This document shows, in pieces, positions 59,948 through 64,000 of a stretch of DNA of 64,000 bases. The DNA comes from Bartonella taylorii (GTDB lineage: Bacteria; Pseudomonadota; Alphaproteobacteria; Rhizobiales; Rhizobiaceae), in the NCBI RefSeq assembly GCF_023920105.1, contig NZ_CP083693.1, positions 1,691,001-1,755,000 on the forward strand, read 5' to 3'. The notes below the pieces were generated by a model, which searched no databases, had not been told where the DNA came from, and was given only the letters and a program-made list of their open reading frames with translations. The translations under genes and the position numbers were made by a program. Numbering within the stretch: the stretch's first letter is position 1; every line of letters begins with the position of its first letter.

Positions 59948-61354
59948 ATGTCTTATGATGTGGTCGTGATTGGAGCCGGACCAGGTGGTTATGTTGCAGC
60001 AATAAAAGCAGCGCAACTGGGGCTTAAAACAGCAATTGTTGAAAAGCGTACGACATTAGGAGGTACATGTCTCAATATTGGCTGTATTCCTTCTAAAGCG
60101 TTGTTGCATGCTTCAGAAGTATTTGCTGAAACACAGCATGGTTTTGAAACTCTTGGTATTTCTATTGCAAAATCTAAGCTTAATCTTGAACAGATGATGG
60201 CACATAAAAAAGCTGTTGTAACAGCCAATACGAGTGGCGTTTCTTTTTTGATGAAAAAGAATAAAGTTGATACTTTTTTTGGTACAGCCAAAATTTTAAG
60301 CGCAGGCCAAATTGAAGTTGTTGCTAAAGATGGTAACAAGGAAACTATTGAAACAAAGAATATTATTATTGCTACGGGTTCAGAAAGTTCAGGTATTCCG
60401 GGGGTGAATGTTAAAATTGATGAAAAGATTGTTGTATCTTCTACGGGAGCGCTTGCCCTTGAAAAAGTCCCAACACGCATGATTGTTATTGGAGCAGGTG
60501 TTATTGGTTCAGAACTTGGCTCGGTTTGGAGTCGCTTGGGAGCTAAAGTTACCATTATTGAATATCTTAATAAAGTTTTAGGATCAATGGATGGAGAAGT
60601 TTCACGACAATTTCAAAAGTTAATGGAGAAGCAGGGTATTGAGTATAAGACTGGTGCAAAAGTAACAGCTATTACACAATCTGGTACAACTGCCCAGGTA
60701 ACTTTTGAAACTGTCAAAGGTGGTGAATCTGAAACTTTAGAAGCTGATGTTGTGCTCATTGCTACTGGACGTTTTCCATACACGGAAGGTCTTGGTTTGA
60801 TCGAGGTTGGTGTTCAATTGGATGAGCGCGGCTTTATTGTTATTGATGCGCATTGGCAGACCAGTATTCCAGGAATTTATGCGATTGGTGATGTCGTTAA
60901 AGGACCAATGTTGGCGCATAAAGCGGAGGAAGAGGGCGTTGCTGTGGCAGAAATTTTGGCAGGTCAAAAGGGACATGTTAATTTTGATGTCATTCCTAGT
61001 GTTGTCTATACACAGCCCGAGATTGCCAGTGTAGGAAAGACAGAAGAAGAACTTAAAGCTGCCGGTATTGAGTATAATGTTGGCAAATTTCCCTTCATGG
61101 CGAATGGTCGTGCACGCGCGATGCAAAAAAATGATGGGTTTGTTAAAATCCTTGCTGATAAAAAGACAGATCGGGTTTTAGGTGGACATATTCTTGGATT
61201 TGGTGCTGGTGAAATGATCCATGAAATTGCAGTTTTAATGGAATTTGGTGGTTCGTCAGAAGATTTGGGGCGTTGTTGCCATGCACATCCTACTTTATCA
61301 GAAGCAGTGCGGGAGGCAGCTTTAGCTACATTTGCTAAACCGCTTCATATTTAA
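59948..61354 (+). CDS. lpd: Dihydrolipoyl dehydrogenase (E3)
   Basis: A 468-residue flavoprotein that reoxidises the lipoyl arm and reduces NAD+. FAD motif VVVIGAGPGGYVAA, redox-active disulfide in GGTCLNIGCIPSK (Cys41/Cys46), NAD motif VIGAGVIGSELG, and the C-terminal His-Glu pair in CHAHPTLSEAVREA. Its linkage to sucA-sucB suggests it serves the oxoglutarate complex; a second copy for pyruvate dehydrogenase may lie elsewhere. Confidence 0.96.
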   Translation: MSYDVVVIGAGPGGYVAAIKAAQLGLKTAIVEKRTTLGGTCLNIGCIPSKALLHASEVFAETQHGFETLGISIAKSKLNLEQMMAHKKAVVTANTSGVSFLMKKNKVDTFFGTAKILSAGQIEVVAKDGNKETIETKNIIIATGSESSGIPGVNVKIDEKIVVSSTGALALEKVPTRMIVIGAGVIGSELGSVWSRLGAKVTIIEYLNKVLGSMDGEVSRQFQKLMEKQGIEYKTGAKVTAITQSGTTAQVTFETVKGGESETLEADVVLIATGRFPYTEGLGLIEVGVQLDERGFIVIDAHWQTSIPGIYAIGDVVKGPMLAHKAEEEGVAVAEILAGQKGHVNFDVIPSVVYTQPEIASVGKTEEELKAAGIEYNVGKFPFMANGRARAMQKNDGFVKILADKKTDRVLGGHILGFGAGEMIHEIAVLMEFGGSSEDLGRCCHAHPTLSEAVREAALATFAKPLHI

Positions 61355-61392
61355 ATCTAGGTGTGCTTTTTAGTATTCTATGATGCTTTTTG

Positions 61393-61424
61393 AAAAAACC
61401 GCCCTTAAAAAGGGCGGTTTTTCT
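61393..61424. terminator. Strong bidirectional terminator between lpd and the spermidine genes
   Basis: AAAAACCGCCCTT pairs with AAGGGCGGTTTTT (61394-61406 with 61410-61422), a GC-rich core flanked by A-run and T-run. It fits intrinsic termination of both lpd (rightwards) and the leftward carboxyspermidine dehydrogenase gene. Confidence 0.92.
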
Positions 61425-61449
61425 GTATCCATTATTAGTATGTAAAGTC

Positions 61450-62688
61450 TTAAAATTGTAATTTTGTTTCTTCTTGTTGTTCTCGTATCCAAGTGGAGAG
61501 TCCCATATGATCGAGATGTTTGAGGAATGGATGTGGTGGTAATTCTTCTACGTTGACCATGGTTTTAACATCCCATTCGCCGGTGGCAATAAGAAGGGCT
61601 GCTGCTGCGGCTGGTACGCCGGCTGTGTAAGAAATGCCTTGGGCACTGGTTTCGTTAAAAGCTTGTTTGTGATCGGCTATATTATAGATGAAAATTTCTC
61701 TTGGTTTTCCATCTTTTTCACCTTTAATGAGGTCTCCAATACAAGTTTTTCCTGTGTAGTCTGGTGCTAAAGAGGCGGGATCGGGTAAGACAGCTTTTAC
61801 GACCTTTAAAGGAACGACTTCTTGTCCCTCTGCCGTTTTAATAGGTTGCTCGGATAAAAGCCCGAGATTTTTTAGAACTGTAAAAACAGTGATATAACGT
61901 TCACCAAATCCCATCCAGAAACGGACATTTTGAACATCAAAATTTTTGGATAATGAATGAATTTCATCATGCCCCGTCATGTAAGCTTTTTGTTTTCCAA
62001 CAACGGGAAGATCCCATTCATGGCTGACTTCAAACATTTGATTGGAAACCCATTTTCTATTTTGCCAAGACCATACTCGTCCTGTAAATTCTCGGAAGTT
62101 AATTTCTGGATCAAAATTTGTGGCAAACCAACGTCCGTGGTTTCCGGCATTAATATCAATAATATCAATATCTGTTATTTTATCAAAATAACACTTATGC
62201 GCTAACGCTGCATAAGCATTCACGACGCCTGGGTCAAAACCTGCACCTAAAATAGCAGTTATACCAGCTTTTTTACATTCTTGACGACGGGGCCATTCAT
62301 AATTGCCATACCAAGGAGGTGTTTCACAAATTTTTAAAGGATCTTCGTGAATTGCAGTATCAATATAAGCGCATTTGGTTTCGATGCAAGCTGAAAGAAC
62401 TGACATATTAAGAAAGGCTGATCCAACATTGATGACAATTTCACATTTTATTTTTTTTATGAGATTTACAGTTTCTTCTATATTCATTGCATTGAGCGCG
62501 TGGCCTATAAGAACACCTTGTTCTTTCATTGCGTTTTTTTCTTTAATGGAAGTAATAATGGCTTCACATTTTGTGAGCGTTCGTGAAGCGATATGAATAT
62601 CGCCGAGAATATCGTTATTTTGGGCACATTTATGCGCAACTACTTGTGCAACACCTCCAGCACCAATAATGAGGACATTTTTCTTCAT
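61450..62688 (-). CDS. Carboxy(nor)spermidine dehydrogenase (saccharopine dehydrogenase family)
   Basis: A 412-residue NADPH enzyme. The dinucleotide motif VLIIGAGGVAQVVAHKC opens the protein, and ILGAGFDPGVVNAYAA follows near residue 145. The family joins aspartate semialdehyde with putrescine (or diaminopropane) to give carboxyspermidine (or carboxynorspermidine). Its downstream position next to the decarboxylase at 62748 makes this role more likely than lysine metabolism. AGGAG precedes the ATG. The route replaces the SAM-decarboxylase pathway in many alphaproteobacteria. Confidence 0.88.
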   Translation of the reverse strand: MKKNVLIIGAGGVAQVVAHKCAQNNDILGDIHIASRTLTKCEAIITSIKEKNAMKEQGVLIGHALNAMNIEETVNLIKKIKCEIVINVGSAFLNMSVLSACIETKCAYIDTAIHEDPLKICETPPWYGNYEWPRRQECKKAGITAILGAGFDPGVVNAYAALAHKCYFDKITDIDIIDINAGNHGRWFATNFDPEINFREFTGRVWSWQNRKWVSNQMFEVSHEWDLPVVGKQKAYMTGHDEIHSLSKNFDVQNVRFWMGFGERYITVFTVLKNLGLLSEQPIKTAEGQEVVPLKVVKAVLPDPASLAPDYTGKTCIGDLIKGEKDGKPREIFIYNIADHKQAFNETSAQGISYTAGVPAAAAALLIATGEWDVKTMVNVEELPPHPFLKHLDHMGLSTWIREQQEETKLQF

Positions 62689-62747
62689 TTTGGGTTTATC
62701 TCCTTAATTAATATTGTCGCATGATGGTTTTGTTATATGGTTTTTGA

Positions 62748-63845
62748 TTATGAAAGGCTCTTTTGGTAATCACTATAGCTGAATTGGCGTTGAATTGTTA
62801 GCGTTCCATCAGATTCTTTAATGACAATTGCAGGCATTGCAACACCATTGAACCAGTTTTTCTTAACCATTGTATAGCCTGCTGCATCTTGAAAAGACAA
62901 TCTATCACCTATTTTAAGAGGTTCAGGGAACCGAAATGTTCCAAAAATATCACCAGCGAGACAAGATTTTCCGCATACCATAATTTCATGAGGTCCTTGA
63001 TTAGGTTCTAACTTTGCATTTTCACGATAAATGAGAAGATCAAGCATATGGGCTTCAATTGAGCTATCAACGATAGCAAGGTTCTTTTCATTATATAATG
63101 TATCAAGAACACTTACTTCTAATGTGGTGCTTTTGGTAATAGCAGCTTCTCCTGGTTCCAGAAAAATGGTGACACCATGAGTTTTTGAAAAATGTTTTAA
63201 GCGTTCTGCAAAAGCTTCTAATGGGTAATTTTCAGCTGTAAAATGAATTCCACCACCTAGGCTTATCCATTCAACCGCAGTAAAGAGTTCTGCAAATTTT
63301 TCTTCCATGTGACTCAACATTTGGTTGAAAAGATTAAAATCAGCATTTTCACAATTGTTGTGGATCATCAAGCCATTGATGAGAGGCAAAACTTCTTTAA
63401 TCGCGCTTTGGTTCGTTTCACCCAAACGACTAAAAGGACGAGAAGGATTGGCAAGATCAAAATTTGATGCACTGATGCCTGGATTTAACCTTAAACCTCG
63501 TTGAATGGTTTTTGTAGCGTTGGCAAAACGTTGAAGCTGTTGGATTGAATTAAAGATGATTTTATCTGCATAGCTACAAGCTTCATCAATTTCATCATCC
63601 GCCCAAGCAACTGAATAGGCATGGGTTTCTTTGCCAAATTTTTCTCTTCCTAAATGTAGTTCATAAAGAGAGGATGATGTGGTTCCATCCATAAACTTAG
63701 ACATTAAATCAAAAACACTCCATGTGGCAAAACATTTCAAAGCAAGCAAAATTTTTGCTCCGGACATTTCGCGTAAGCGAGCGATAATTTCCATATTTTT
63801 TATGAGCTTAGATTTATCTATAAGATAATAGGGGGTTTTTATCAT
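62748..63845 (-). CDS. nspC: Carboxy(nor)spermidine decarboxylase
   Basis: A 365-residue PLP enzyme of the alanine-racemase-fold decarboxylases. The PLP-binding Lys lies in ILLALKCFATWS near residue 38. The conserved SLGGGIHFTAENYP, LEPGEAA and CGKSCLAGDIFG (catalytic Cys of the adjacent subunit) are present. It yields spermidine or norspermidine from the carboxylated product of the neighbouring dehydrogenase. It lies 59 bp upstream of that gene, in the same direction. The promoter should be in 63846-64000. Confidence 0.92.
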   Translation of the reverse strand: MIKTPYYLIDKSKLIKNMEIIARLREMSGAKILLALKCFATWSVFDLMSKFMDGTTSSSLYELHLGREKFGKETHAYSVAWADDEIDEACSYADKIIFNSIQQLQRFANATKTIQRGLRLNPGISASNFDLANPSRPFSRLGETNQSAIKEVLPLINGLMIHNNCENADFNLFNQMLSHMEEKFAELFTAVEWISLGGGIHFTAENYPLEAFAERLKHFSKTHGVTIFLEPGEAAITKSTTLEVSVLDTLYNEKNLAIVDSSIEAHMLDLLIYRENAKLEPNQGPHEIMVCGKSCLAGDIFGTFRFPEPLKIGDRLSFQDAAGYTMVKKNWFNGVAMPAIVIKESDGTLTIQRQFSYSDYQKSLS

Positions 63846-64000
63846 TGTTTATCTATTCTCTTTTGAAGGGATCTTATTGTTAAGATTAACGTTTAGTACA
63901 AAGAGCAACAGAATGTCTCAAGAAAAAGCAGTTTTAAAAAAAGAATCTGTTTTTGTCTAGCAATAGAGAGGCTTTCTGCAACTGAGTTTTGTTTTTGTTG
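63846..64000. other. Right edge of the window, no gene seen
   Basis: 155 bp upstream of nspC. It should contain the nspC promoter on the - strand. No tRNA, terminator or start of a further gene could be supported. Confidence 0.4.

Overview
The window comes from an AT-rich alphaproteobacterium of the Rhizobiales, most likely a Bartonella species. The reasons are an IalB-type invasion-associated protein, an Omp19-like lipoprotein, rhizobial gene orders with some genes missing, a class I lysyl-tRNA synthetase, and long non-coding stretches typical of a shrinking host-restricted genome. No phage, insertion sequence, CRISPR array, rRNA or tRNA gene was seen. This is core chromosome with local decay.

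Layout. 0-11.3 kb, + strand: an orphan multi-PAS histidine kinase, a TsaE/sugar-kinase fusion, addB, addA and trxA. 11.4-18.8 kb: lysS-prfC, a 40-residue membrane peptide, argG, a LysE-type exporter behind a leader that could switch, rlmN and an ialB homologue. 18.8-21.8 kb: about 2.5 kb of non-coding sequence around a solitary ptsN, where relatives carry rpoN and hpf. 21.8-24.7 kb: lptC-lptA-lptB, then ihfB-lapA. 24.8-28.6 kb: two RNA methyltransferases, lspA, and a Bax-inhibitor-type ybhL gene behind a ybhL leader RNA.

28.6-36.3 kb: an EEP phosphatase/nuclease, polA, a probable small RNA, and the ppsR-maf-aroE-coaE-dnaQ cluster reading leftwards. 36.35-37.0 kb: an AT-rich gap with DnaA-box-like sites, which I infer to be the chromosomal origin. 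Genes on its two sides read away from it. 37.0-44.0 kb: rho-mnmE-mnmG-rsmG-parA-parB reading rightwards, with parS sites. Together these form the origin-proximal replication and segregation block.

44.0-50.0 kb, - strand: two tandem-duplicated secreted proteins of unknown function, gloB, then dapF-mtaB-ftsY-ispZ. 50.2-52.1 kb: an Omp19-like lipoprotein and zapE. 52.3-61.4 kb: a TCA-cycle block (mdh, sucC, sucD, sucA, sucB, lpd) closed by a strong terminator. 61.4-63.8 kb: the two enzymes of the carboxyspermidine route to spermidine, reading leftwards.

The observations most worth following are the inferred origin with its parS cluster, an sRNA candidate with two pyrimidine-rich anti-Shine-Dalgarno stretches beside polA, a possible translational switch in front of the LysE exporter, and a tandem duplication that copied the 3' end of gloB and left it as a readable fossil.
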